Assembly (NCBI GenBank): GCA_037954665.1
Contig: JBBMOL010000251.1
Coordinates: forward strand, 682,001-746,000
Length of the DNA stretch: 64,000 bases
Direction: 5' to 3'
DNA from: Laguncularia racemosa
Taxonomy: Eukaryota; Streptophyta; Magnoliopsida; Myrtales; Combretaceae
The first letter of the stretch is position 1, and the number at the start of each line of letters is the position of its first letter. The notes below the pieces were generated by a model that was given only the letters and a program-made list of their open reading frames with translations, was not told the origin of the DNA and searched no databases. This document shows, piece by piece, positions 45,686 to 55,973 of this stretch. The position numbers and the translations under genes are program-made.

Positions 45686-48025
45686 TTGGTTGTGTCTGTT
45701 AATTCCAGTAACAGATTGAAATTAATGGAGAACACTAGAAGTATAACATTCATTTCCACGATGGCAGGCTTAGAGGTACTCTTTACCCTCTCTGTTCTAG
45801 TTTCGCAGTACTCTTGTAGTAACAGTGCACAACCTCTTGCATACATAATTCACATGGATACCTCAGCAATGCCCAAAGTGTTCACTGACCACCAAAGCTG
45901 GTATTTTGCCACCCTATCTTCCATATCAGACACTAATCCTACTACCGAAAAGCTCATTTACTCGTATACCGATGCTCTCCACGGTTTTACTGCCACCCTT
46001 ACTCAAGCTGAACTCGACAGTCTTAAGAAGTCTCCTGGCTACGTTTCTTGTAGTAGAGATCACCCTCTAAAACTTCACACCACCCATACTCCCCAATTCC
46101 TCGGTTTGAACTCAATCTCTGGTGCTTGGCCTGCTTCAGAATATGGCAAAGATGTCATTATTGGCGTGGTCGACACTGGAATTTGGCCTGAAAGTGAGAG
46201 CTTCAGTGATGCGGGAATTGGCCCTATTCCCATAAGATGGAAAGGGTCGTGTTTATCAGGCACTCATTTCAATTCTTCCATGTGCAACAGGAAAATCATT
46301 GGGGCTCGGATTTTCAACAGGGGTGTATTAGCAAATCATCCGAAGCTTAATCTATCCATGAATTCGCCCCGTGACATGGATGGACATGGGACACATACTT
46401 CTTCCACTGCTGCAGGTAACTTTGTGAAAGGTGCATCTTATTTTGGTTATGCTCCTGGAACTGCTAGAGGAGTTGCTCCAAAGGCCCGAATTTCCATATA
46501 CAAAGCTGCTTGGAAGGATCTAACTTATTCCTCTGATGTAATTGCTGCTATAGATCAAGCTATCTGGGATGGAATCGACATATTGTCCTTGTCAATAGGT
46601 TTTCCTCCTGACAGCTCCTTTTTAGGAGACGATCCTATTGCAATTGCAACTTTTGCAGCTGCAGAGAAGGGAATATTTGTTGCAGCAGCCGCTGGTAATG
46701 ATGGACCATTGCCCTGGACAACAATAAATGGCGCACCATGGATTTCAACTGTAGGGGCAAGCACTATAGACCGGGAGTTTCATGGAGTACTAACCTTAGG
46801 AGACAGCATCCAAATCACCTTCTTATCAGTTTATCCAGGAAACTTTTCCAGGAGAAAGCTTCCAATTATATTTGTGGATACATGTGATGATGCAGGGAGA
46901 TTAGCTAGAAGTAGAAGCAAGATTATTGTCTGCAAAGACATGTTAGATAGTAGAAGCCAAGTAGAAGCATGTGCAGCTGCAAGAGTTTCTGCTGCTGTTT
47001 TCATCACAAATGCTTCTTCTGAGTTCTATGTTGAAAGCACATTTCCAGCTGGAACAATTGGCTTTCATGATGGTGTGATATTATTAGAATATATTTCAAA
47101 GAGCAGCAATCCAACAGGGACACTTGAATTTCATAAAACAGTAATCGGAAGAAAACCTGCACCAGGAGTCACTGCGTCTAGCTCTAGGGGTCCTTCTAAA
47201 ATCTGCCCTATTATACTAAAACCAGACCTGATAGCTCCCGGCTCATTGGTATTAGCATCATGGCCAGCTAGAAGTCCAGTGGCAGGGTTATCGTCGGGTC
47301 CTCTATTTAGCAATTTCAACCTTGTTTCTGGCACCTCTATGGCCTGCCCTCATGTTGCAGGCGCAGCTGCACTAATAAAGTCCGTGCATCGGGATTGGAG
47401 CCCTGCAGCCATTCGATCTGCTCTCATGACCACATCAGACTCCATTGACAACAGTGGAAACCCCATCGAGGATCTTGCAAACTACAACTTTCTAGCTACT
47501 CCCCTTGACATTGGTGCAGGCCACATCAATGCCAACAAGGCACTGAATCCTGGGTTAGTCTATGATGCAAATGCAGAGGACTATATTAAGTTCCTTTGCA
47601 CGTTGCACTATACTGCAATGCAGATTAGAATGATCACTAAGTCTAGTTATAATTGCACGAAACAGCCTTTCGATTTAAACTATCCATCTTTCATTGCTTT
47701 TATTGACAAGGACGATTCACATCCAGAAGGAAAATTCGTGCAAGAGTTGAGGAGGACTGTAACTAATGTTGGCGATGAAAACTCCAGATACACCGCAAAA
47801 GTAATTGGTATGGAGGGCTACAAAGCTGTGGTGGAGCCAGAGAATTTGGTATTTAGGCAAAAGAATGAGAGGCTAAGCTATAAACTTATTTTAGAGGGCC
47901 GAAGAAGGGTGGAACAGGTGGTGGTCCATGGTTATTTGAATTGGGTAAGTGATAATGGTAAATATATGGTGAGAAGTCCCATTGTGGCCACAAGTATATT
48001 GCAAGAATCATCTTTAAGGACATAG
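45686..48025 (+). CDS. subtilisin-like serine protease (plant subtilase, SBT1.9-like)
   Basis: An intact, intronless frame of 779 codons gives a secreted serine endopeptidase of the plant S8 subtilase family. From the first Met: signal peptide within about 26-48, inhibitor I9 propeptide about 52-131 (YIIHMDTSAMPKVF), mature start likely TTHTPQFLGL at 132. The catalytic residues are all present: Asp163 (GVVDTGIWPES), His234 (DGHGTHTSSTAAG), oxyanion Asn338 (AAGNDGP), Ser551 (SGTSMACPHVAG). A protease-associated insert is about 365-470 and a fibronectin-III-like end is about 660-775. The start could also be Met14 (45725) or Met26 (45761). Met26 places the signal peptide at the N-terminus and fits family length better. 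It resembles Arabidopsis SBT1.9; the substrate is unknown. Its clean frame contrasts with its neighbours. Confidence 0.93.
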   Translation: MVVSVNSSNRLKLMENTRSITFISTMAGLEVLFTLSVLVSQYSCSNSAQPLAYIIHMDTSAMPKVFTDHQSWYFATLSSISDTNPTTEKLIYSYTDALHGFTATLTQAELDSLKKSPGYVSCSRDHPLKLHTTHTPQFLGLNSISGAWPASEYGKDVIIGVVDTGIWPESESFSDAGIGPIPIRWKGSCLSGTHFNSSMCNRKIIGARIFNRGVLANHPKLNLSMNSPRDMDGHGTHTSSTAAGNFVKGASYFGYAPGTARGVAPKARISIYKAAWKDLTYSSDVIAAIDQAIWDGIDILSLSIGFPPDSSFLGDDPIAIATFAAAEKGIFVAAAAGNDGPLPWTTINGAPWISTVGASTIDREFHGVLTLGDSIQITFLSVYPGNFSRRKLPIIFVDTCDDAGRLARSRSKIIVCKDMLDSRSQVEACAAARVSAAVFITNASSEFYVESTFPAGTIGFHDGVILLEYISKSSNPTGTLEFHKTVIGRKPAPGVTASSSRGPSKICPIILKPDLIAPGSLVLASWPARSPVAGLSSGPLFSNFNLVSGTSMACPHVAGAAALIKSVHRDWSPAAIRSALMTTSDSIDNSGNPIEDLANYNFLATPLDIGAGHINANKALNPGLVYDANAEDYIKFLCTLHYTAMQIRMITKSSYNCTKQPFDLNYPSFIAFIDKDDSHPEGKFVQELRRTVTNVGDENSRYTAKVIGMEGYKAVVEPENLVFRQKNERLSYKLILEGRRRVEQVVVHGYLNWVSDNGKYMVRSPIVATSILQESSLRT

Positions 48026-48862
48026 TTACATGTGCTTTATCTCCTGCCCTACCATCATTATGACTTTCTATTCCCCCACAACTTTAGCTAATTTGCCACT
48101 TTCTTGCCTTGCTTTTTCTTGTCTAGTGGCCCATCTCTGTTTTTTCTCATGCATTTATAAAGATTAAGCACTCTAGATTGGAGTCATCTGTATAGAACTT
48201 TGTAGTATGTGTGAGAGACTTGGTCTAATGACTATTTCTTTGCTATTTGATTATTGTATTATCACATGAATCTATGCTTTCCTTTTTTATAACTTTCATA
48301 CAACATCAGATAAAGTTCACATGTCATGGTGAGTTTTTACATGGTTTTAGTATGAGAGCATCTATATATAGTTGGATTGTAATTGCTAAACAATGCCAGT
48401 GTGTGGAAACTGCAGTTTGGTATTTGCTGTGTACATTACTAAGTTATGAGGACAATAAAAAAGAATTCTATAAACATGTTTACGAGTCAATGATGGAATT
48501 TATATGAATATTAAGAGAATAGTATACTTTTAATTCTCAATCTTTTACGATTTTTTTATTTGAAATGTTAAATCTTTTTTTTTTCCTTGTTCTTTTTTGT
48601 GTGTACAAAACATTTACAAATGTTTGCAAACGAATTTTTTTTAACACTACTATAGTTTCCATTAGTATATGACATGCAGTGGCCTCTAATTTGTCCATGT
48701 AATTAATTTAAATAAATAATATAATATTAATAAATTAAATTATTAAAAATATTAAAAAAAGGAGAAATCTATAAAATTTGCAAAAAAAAAAAAAAAAAAG
48801 CAATTCTAGCCACCCCTAGCCTTAGTTAACCCTAACATTCACTTAAAAACAATCAAGCACAG
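48026..48862 (+). other. 3' flank of the subtilase gene and AT-rich spacer
   Basis: The first 450 bases look like 3' UTR. An AATAAA at 48454-48459 is a plausible polyadenylation signal. Beyond about 48520 the sequence is AT-rich with poly-T and poly-A runs (A about 18 long at 48783-48799). The run of A could be the tail of a retroposed sequence. No gene was seen. Confidence 0.45.
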
Positions 48863-49358
48863 TGTCATAGTCCTAAGCTTTTGCTAGCATAGCAAGACCA
48901 TGCGGTGCTTACCATACTAACTCTACAATAGTAAGCAAGCTTGTTTGCTACTCAGCTAGCCAAGATTGATCTATATATTTGTAAGCAATACGTAAGAATA
49001 ACAAGAAAAGCAACAATAAGTAAAGGGACAAGGACAAGAATCGTAATTGAATAACCACACACTTTTATTAATGTCACAATGTATAAGGAAGTGCGGTATG
49101 TGTACAACAGAATAGTGTATGAGTAGGCTCTTTAATCGTAAGTATCTAAATGGTGAGCAAAAGCTCATATCCATAAGGGTACTTACACCTTCGTAAAGAA
49201 CTCTATGAGCATTTATGGCTCCTGTAAAAGGAGACATTAGAATCGTTGAAATAGCAACACGCCTAAAAATGGAAACTACTATTCTAAGAAAGTTATAATA
49301 CAACCTAACTCCTATTATACAATATGTACAAAGTTTTACAATAGATGTGATCTTAAAA
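48863..49358 (-). repeat. 3' LTR of the Galadriel-type element
   Basis: 496 bases, from TGTCATAGTCC to GATCTTAAAA. CCCTCACCTAC follows at 49359-49369, a purine tract on the minus strand. Confidence 0.7.
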
Positions 49359-49374
49359 CCCTCACCTACTTAAT

Positions 49375-50006
49375 TCTATTAATGTCCTCATCAATGTACT
49401 CTAGAGCTTGAATCTATTGATGGAGGTCTTTTGGCTAGTGCTGCTGACGTTCTCTCAAATATTAACATGATGTAGTCTTCTACCTCCTAATTGTTGTCTT
49501 CATCTCCTTAATCTCTCCACTTCACTAAGAATTATTCGTGTTATTCTCCAATTGTAAGGTCCTTGACAGTCCTCTCGACAAGGATATCTTTGACAACTTA
49601 GCCAACATTGCACTTCTGATATACCCACTTCTTTATACTCTTAGAAGCCTTCTTAAGGTAAGCTTTAGCAACTTATTAACCCCACTTCCAATCTTTAGTG
49701 AACTGATAAGCTTTAAGGCATCTTCTTATGTAAGGTATGGTCACTGTGTGAGGTAACAATGATTGTTGACCCATGATGATTTTAATAGGGCTCTTGTTTA
49801 AGGAAGAGCTCTGCTAGATATTGAAATATAACTAGGCGATATCCAGCAAGTCGACCTAATTCTTTTGGTTAGTGAATACAAAGGGTTGCAAGTACTCCTC
49901 TAGCAACCTATTGAATCTCTTTGTTTATCCATCACTTTATAGGTAATAGCTAAAGGTCATGCTCAACTCGGAGCCTAGAAGACTAAATAACTCTGTCTAA
50001 AATTTA
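49375..50006 (-). pseudogene. Galadriel-type integrase, C-terminal part
   Basis: Minus-strand reading just right of the 3' LTR gives LLGSELSM, then SDG, TKRFNRLLEEYLQPFVFTNQ, VDLLDIA and SLNKSPIKIIMGQQSLLPHT. This follows the pattern of the integrase core and its end (HPQSDGQTERVNRxLExYLR...FxxNxxKSxSTGxSPFEIVxGxQPxTPHT). Stops interrupt every block. The left end is lost to decay before the LTR, and the right end is cut by the insertion at 50012. Confidence 0.7.
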
Positions 50007-50011
50007 CCTAT

Positions 50012-50903
50012 TGATAGGAATCAAAATCCTATAGGACTTATCACTAGGGCAAGAGCCAAAGAGTTACAAAATTTGGCAATGAGGGTCCTCTTTGAACAAA
50101 CCGACCCCAAAAATATTTGTAGACTAACTTTTTTTCTATTACTTATTTGTTGTGCATTCCAATAAGTATACTTGTTTGTTTTTACAAGGCGATGGATAAA
50201 CTCGCTAAAGCTCAGCTTGTGGGTTATTCATAGATCAATATAAACCAAAGAAGAACTAGTCCAACAAATTGTTCACTTGAATTGAAGAACCGGCCACTTG
50301 AAGGCCATTTGAATATGTAATTGTTGCTATGAGAACCGGCCATTTTGTTTATTTTGTACTTGTAATTTTGATTTTTGAAACCGGCCACCTAGTGGCAACT
50401 TTGTAATTTTTTTTGTTTGTTTTACCCTAATAGGAGCAAGTATAAATACTTGCTAACTAGGGTTTTTAGGGAGCTTTTGTCAATTAAAAAAAAAAACACT
50501 TTTGTATCAAGTGAGAGAGTCCCTCTTACTAATCATCCACTCCTATCAATTTTCTAGGAAATTGTGGCGAGTTTGGCTTGGAATTTCTTGTGAGTAATAT
50601 CAAGATCTTTTAAGTTGCATTCTTTTATTGCTAGTGTGTAATATCTAGTGATAATTAGTTGATTTTCCTACTTGTTGTTTCACGCCAAATTTAGGGTTCA
50701 TATTGCTAGGATTACAAACCAATTTTAGATATTGAAATTGTTTTTTTATATGTAATTGATTGGTATTGGAATTCCTTTGTAATATATCTAATTTGGGTCA
50801 CACCATTGAGATTGTATTCACGCCAATTTGGGGATTTTGTCTTGTTGACTTTTCTAATTGGATTGTGTTCATGTGCTTGGATTCTTTTTTTTAAAGTACA
50901 TCA
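50012..50903 (+). repeat. 5' LTR of copy 3
   Basis: From TGATAGGAATC to AAGTACATCA. It carries AAGTATAAATACTTGCTA near 50438 and three AACCGGCCA words (about 50289, 50335 and 50380). Confidence 0.87.
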
Positions 50904-50908
50904 TATTT

Positions 50909-50920
50909 TGGTATCAGAGC
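50909..50920 (+). other. proximal primer-binding site
   Basis: A perfect TGGTATCAGAGC lies five bases after the LTR end. The 3' LTR ends at the matching position, so this site was the one used for the present copy. Confidence 0.9.
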
Positions 50921-51044
50921 AAGTTATTTCATACAATTAGGGTTCATGTGGCAATTAGAATTACACCACTTTATGGAATTTGTTTAGTTGATTCTTCAAT
51001 TGGCTTTGTGTACTTGTAATTGGATTTTCAAGCACACTATATTT

Positions 51045-51056
51045 TGGTATTAGAGC
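51045..51056 (+). other. second primer-binding site, in a duplicated LTR-end module
   Basis: TGGTATTAGAGC is preceded by AAGCACACTATATT, a close match to the LTR end AAGTACATCATATT. The 136 bases between the two sites repeat the last part of the LTR (TTAGTTGATTCTTCAATTGG... against TTGTTGACTTTTCTAATTGG). Confidence 0.8.
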
Positions 51057-52199
51057 ATAGGTTTTGAGGAAGGGATTTGTGTGATCATCATTTGACAATT
51101 AGGATTCTTGAAGTTGATTCTTGATCCGAAATTGTTGAAGTGAATTGTAGTAGTGCTTGTGGATTTTATTTCATTTTTGTTGTTGTTGATTGAAGTGGAC
51201 GTAGAATACTTGTGGTAGCATTGGCTTCCTTGAGTTTGTCGTGTGTAAGGAGAAGTGACCCCTTGTAATCATTTGGAAAATTGGAAATTTGAAAAAAAAG
51301 AGAGTGAATTGTGTGTTGGTAATTTCAGGAATAGTAGTGTCATTTACAATTTCTAGATTTGCATTGTGTGGAGATAAGGAAAATATTTAAAATTCAAACA
51401 CCTTCTTTATGTTTGAAGAAAGTCATTGAGTAGCATTGATTGAGTGTTATTTGAATTTGAATTGTTCTTACCATTTGTGGAGAAGGTTACATTAAGAGTG
51501 TATTTTGAATTTTTGCTGCGAAGTGGTGTTGTGGTTTGAAGGGAGTTGCACTATGATTGTGTTGTGTATGTGTGGCGATGTAAGTGAGTAGTGAAGGAAA
51601 TTACACTTGTTGTGAGTTGTGTTGTGAAGGGTGTTACAACGTGTGGTGTTGTGTATGTAGTGGTGAAAGGGTGCTGCACGTAAAGTGGAGGTCTGTGTTT
51701 GTGCCATGATTAGAAAGAGAATCATAGTGGTTAAAATTTGAATTTCAAAACAAGCATTAAAGTGTGGAAGTTATTGTGTATTGATGCTTAAATACTTGCT
51801 TAGTTGAATTCATTAACCTATTATTTGGAAAAGTGTTTAACTAATGCTTCAATTTGTTGTTGCCATAATTGAAGTGTGTGAAGTTAAGTGAAGTTTTGGT
51901 TTTTCTTTTATAGTTGTTGTTGTGTAGCATTAAAGTGTTATTGTTATGCCAGAATTATGTGTGTTGTGGTGTAAAGTAAAGTGATTATGGGAGAGTGTGT
52001 GTGAAGTTGTTGTGGAGGTGTGTGTTGCATTTGGTTGTGTGGTGCACCGTGGGTGTTTGAGGACCATGGAAGTGCCATTGTGTGTATTGCATCCTGAGTG
52101 TAGGTGTGGTGTAAGGTTAAGGTGTGTTGATTGTGATGTGGTGTGTAAGTGTGTGTGTAGTGAAGTGTGTTGTTGGCTTGTTGAAATTAGTAAGCAACC
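51057..52199 (+). other. non-coding leader of copy 3
   Basis: About 1.1 kb with a strong G and T bias, mainly GTGTGTTGTGG-like words around 51540-52170. An open frame at 51997-52248 is a product of this bias and of the start region, not a gene. It corresponds to the 660-base leader of copy 2 but is longer. Confidence 0.6.
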
Positions 52200-53125
52200 A
52201 TGTCAAATGATTTACATTTGTCTACTAATATACTACACTGAACCTTGACTTCTTTTCTAACCATTGATGATGGGTAGAGAGAACATTTGTTCTACATATC
52301 TTGTAGAGTATAAGGTAATTTATGTGCTCTTATTATTGATGGTAGTAGTTGTACTAATGTTGTGGCTGCCTCATTGGTATTAAAATTACAACTTGTAGCT
52401 ATCCCACATCCAGAACTCTATAAATTACATTGGCTGAGTGTGCAAGGGAGTCTCCATGTGACCTAGAGGGCTAAGATACCTTTCAATATAGGGGATAAAT
52501 ATCATGATGAAATAAAATGTGACATTCTTCCCATGTGTGCATCCTATATATTGCTTGGTAAGTCGTGGATGCATGACAGGAGGGTTTTACATGATGACTA
52601 TAAAAATACTTATATATTCCAACTGGAGGGTAAATGTATAGTATTGAACCCTATGTCACCATCAGCGGTCCAAGAGGTGCAAAGACAGATAAGTCAACCA
52701 TCAAAAGTCGCTGAGGTTTATAGTCAGATAAGTCAACCTTTAGAGGACCAAGTGGTTCAGAAGCAGATGCGGGGTTCAGGGGCAGATGAGTAAACCATCA
52801 GGGGGCCAAGAGGTTCAAAGACATATAAGTGAAACAGGGAAGGAGAAGACAATATTGGTGAGATAGTTTGAGTTAAGGGAGGTCACAGTAGATGATAGAC
52901 CATTATATGTGTTGCATATGAGATATATCCAAGAGATGGAGGGGCGAAAGCAACTACCTCCTGTGGTATCTCAGGTACTGGGAGACTACAGTGTTATTTT
53001 ATAGATAACTTGCTAGGAGGATAAAGAATTTCTGCTACATTTGATGTTACAGACTTGTCACTCTATCTACCCGATGATGTTCATGAAGACCTATCAGATT
53101 TGAGGACAAATCTTCTTGAGGAATC
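52200..53125 (+). pseudogene. CRM-like protease and polyprotein tail of copy 3
   Basis: The ATG at 52200 (MSND) aligns with the Gag start of copy 2. Nearly all of Gag is then missing, and the next homologous sequence is the end of the spacer before protease (REHLFYISCRV). Protease is visible as ALIIDGSSCTNVVAASLVLK, then YKLHWLSVQGSLHVT and, after a stop, KYHDEIKCDILPMCASYILL and GKSWMHDRRVLHDDYKNTYI. The active site reads DGSS in place of DSGS. From 53085 the tail DLSDLRTNLLEES leads into the 3' LTR. RT and integrase are absent, as in the other two copies. Confidence 0.78.
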
Positions 53126-54007
53126 AAAATCCTACAGGACCTATCACTAGGGCAAGAGCTAAAGGGTTACAAAATTTAGCGATGAGGATCCTCTTTGAAC
53201 AAACCAACCCTTAAAATATTTGTAGACTAACTTCTTTTCTATTACTTATTTGTTGTGCATTCCAGTAGGTATACTTATCGGTTTTTACAGGGTGATGGAT
53301 AAACTCGCTAAAGCTTAACTTATAGGTTATTCATGGACCAACATAAACCAAAGAAAAACTAGTCTAACAAATTGTTCACTTGAATTGAAGAACCGGCCAC
53401 TTGAAGACCATTTGAATATGTAATCATTGCTGTGAGAATCGACCACTTTGTTTATTTTGTACTTGTAATTTTGATTTTTAGAACTGACTAACTGTTCATT
53501 TATAATTTTTTTTGTTTGTTTTACTCTAATAGGAGCAAGTATAAATACATGCTAACTAGGGTTTTTAAGGAGCTTTTGTCAATTTTAAAAAGAAAAAACA
53601 CTTTTGTGCCATGTGAGAGAGTCCCTCTTACTAAGCATCCACTCTTATCAATTTTTTAGGAAATTGTAGCGAGTTTGGCTTGGAATTTCTTGTGAATAAT
53701 ATCAAGATCTTCTAAGTTGCATCATTTTATTGCTAGTGTAATATTTAGTGATAATTGGTTTATTTTCCCACTTGTTGTTTTACACCAAATTTAAGGTTCA
53801 TATTGCTAGGATTACAAACCAATTTTAGAGATTGGAATTGCATTTTTATATGTAATTGATTGGTATTGGAATTCCTTTGTAATACATCTAATTTGGGTTT
53901 ACGCCATTGAGATTGTATTCATACCAATTTGGGGATTTTGTCTTGTTGAATTCTCCAATTGGATTGTGTTCATATGCTTAGATTCTTTTTTTTTTTAAAG
54001 CACATCA
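53117..54007 (+). repeat. 3' LTR of copy 3
   Basis: It starts TGAGGAATC (two bases fewer than the 5' copy) and ends AAAGCACATCA, followed by CCTAT. Confidence 0.85.
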
Positions 54008-54012
54008 CCTAT

Positions 54013-55000
54013 AAACCTAGTGTCTATGTCACTCATGATGTTTTGAGGCATAACCCAAAACTTCACAGCACACTTAAAGAAAAGCTAGGTTGTCTCTTCT
54101 ACATCTCCACCCCCCCCTAAGTGATAAAGTCTATGGAGATGCTCTCCTAAAGACAAGATGGCACTAAAAGGGGCTCCAATAACTCTAGTAGTCTCTATCA
54201 CTCGATCTTATAGTATTAACAAGTCAAATAAGTGCATGTGTAGTTCGTGACATCTTCCTTCATGTCTAGCCAATAGTAACCCTACTTCAACAAGCTCATC
54301 ATCGTCTATTAACCAAGGTGTCCAACCCATAAAGTGTTATGACACTCCCTAATGAGCACCTTTCTTTAGTTCTCTACCTTTGGAACATATAGATGATAAC
54401 CCTTGGTGTAGATTAAATCACCTTCCATCTAGAACCTACGAGTCTTACCCTCTTCAATCAACTGCTTCAATTCTTAGCCAATAGGTCTTTGCCTAAGTGC
54501 TCCTTGATCTAGTCTTGGATATTAGTGTTAACTCAACTCATAAACTAATAGGCAATTAGGGCTATGGAAGCTAAATCTACTCTTCTACTGAGTGCATCTA
54601 TTACCAGATTTTTCCACCCACTACGGTACTCCATGTCCATGTTAAACTCTACAAGGAACTCCTACCATCTCGCTTACTTAGTAGAGAGCTTAGGTTAAGC
54701 TAGAATATGACTGGTATCAGAGTTGTCTATCTTCACTAAGAACTTGAACCTTAAGCCTTAAGACAATGTACCATGGCAAGCAGCTCCTTCTATTGAGTTA
54801 AATACCTACGCTCGATGGGATTATGCTTCCTACTCTCATATACCACTGAATGACCCTCTTGCATCAACACTCTGCCTAAATATAGTTTGAAGCATCTATG
54901 TGGACTTTAAAAGGTTTGGAGATTTCAGGTAGTGGGAGGACCGACTCTTCGATCACACTTCACTTTAAATCTTCAAAGGCTATTTGACACTCCTCATTCC
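54013..55000 (-). pseudogene. Galadriel-type integrase core and RNase H
   Basis: At the right edge of the insertion the minus strand reads LFFKCAVKFWVMPQNIMSDI followed by DTRFIG. These match the integrase core (ELFFKNVVKYFGLPQDIVSDRDxRFTG) with the second catalytic Asp present. RNase H and linker pieces lie at about 54500-55000 in several frames. Too decayed to place the HHCC zinc motif with certainty. Confidence 0.65.
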
Positions 55001-55019
55001 AAGACCACACTTGGTCCTT

Positions 55020-55973
55020 CCTTAGTAAGTTTGTAAGAAGAGCAGTTCATTTAGAATACCCTTAACAAATCTTTTATAATAGCTAGTAAGTCCTAGAAAC
55101 GATCTCAGCTTCATCACACTCTTGGGAATAAACCACTCTAATTATCTCCACCTTAGCTATATCCATTCAGATCTACCCTACTTCAATCACATGCCTAAGA
55201 AATTAATGCACTTCTAAGCAAAGGCACACTTCTCTCATTTCACTTACAAATGATTCTCCCAAAGCTTCTAAAAAACCATCCGCAAGTGCTCCACATAGTT
55301 TTGCAGTGTCCAGCTATATACAACAATGCCGTTTAGCTAGAAAACTACAAATTTATTGAGATATTCTCTAAATACATTATTCATTAAAGTATAAAATGTA
55401 GCAAGAGCATTGGTAAGATCAAAGGGCATCATTAAGATCTTAGAGGTGCCATAATGAGTAACACAATTTGTCTTGGGCTCACCACCCTCAACAATGTGGA
55501 CCTAATAATAACCCAAATGAAGGTCTAGTTTAGTGAAGTACTTAACCTCACTCAATTAATCAAACAAATCAACAAACAAAGGAATAGGATAATGGTTATT
55601 CATTGTTAGCTTGTTCACAACCTGATAGTCTATACACAATATCAAACTCCTATCCTACTTCTTTTGAAATAGAACAGGTGCCCCATATGGTGCTTTTAAG
55701 GGATGAATGAAGCCCGCCTTGGGCAATTCATCCAACTGTTTTCTTAACTCTACAAGTTCAAGAGGTGACATTTTATATGGAGCTCTGGTTAATGGTTTAG
55801 CCCCTAAAATTGGCTCAACCTCATGTTCTACAGGTCATTTAGGAGGCAACTCCTTTAGGAGCTTATATGGCATTATAGAACTAAATTCCTTCAAGACACT
55901 TTATATTAATCCTCGATATCTTAGGCTTTCCTCCATCTTTCTTCTCTTTAAGGATTACAAGGAAAATTAGCTC
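55020..55973 (-). pseudogene. Galadriel-type reverse transcriptase
   Basis: Minus-strand blocks are LDELPKAGFIHPLKAPYGAP, then VNKLTMNNHYPIP, FTKLDLHLGYY, VHIVEGGEPKTNCVTHYGTS, MMPFDLTNALATFYTLMNNV and FREYLNKFVV. The palm Asp in TKLDL is present. The catalytic box reads LNGIVVYS, where YLDDIVVYS would be expected, so both catalytic Asp residues are gone. GDEPKTTCVTRYGS-type sequence is typical of Galadriel. Confidence 0.75.

Larger units (their letters stand above)
50012..54007 (+). mobile_element. non-autonomous CRM-like element (copy 3, gag deleted)
   Basis: LTRs of 892 and 891 bases lie at 50012-50903 and 53117-54007, with CCTAT on both sides (50007-50011 and 54008-54012). The target is the integrase of the Galadriel element. 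The interior has two primer-binding sites, a long GT-rich leader, a start codon aligned with copy 2 and a protease remnant. The same polyprotein tail then comes directly before the 3' LTR. Most of Gag is missing. The LTRs look about 90-93% identical. It has no RT or integrase. Confidence 0.87.

Noticed and set aside
51997..52248. Cys- and Val-rich frame that looked like a small secreted protein
   Set aside because: It comes from the GT-rich leader of copy 3, and only its end overlaps the real Gag start in another frame.
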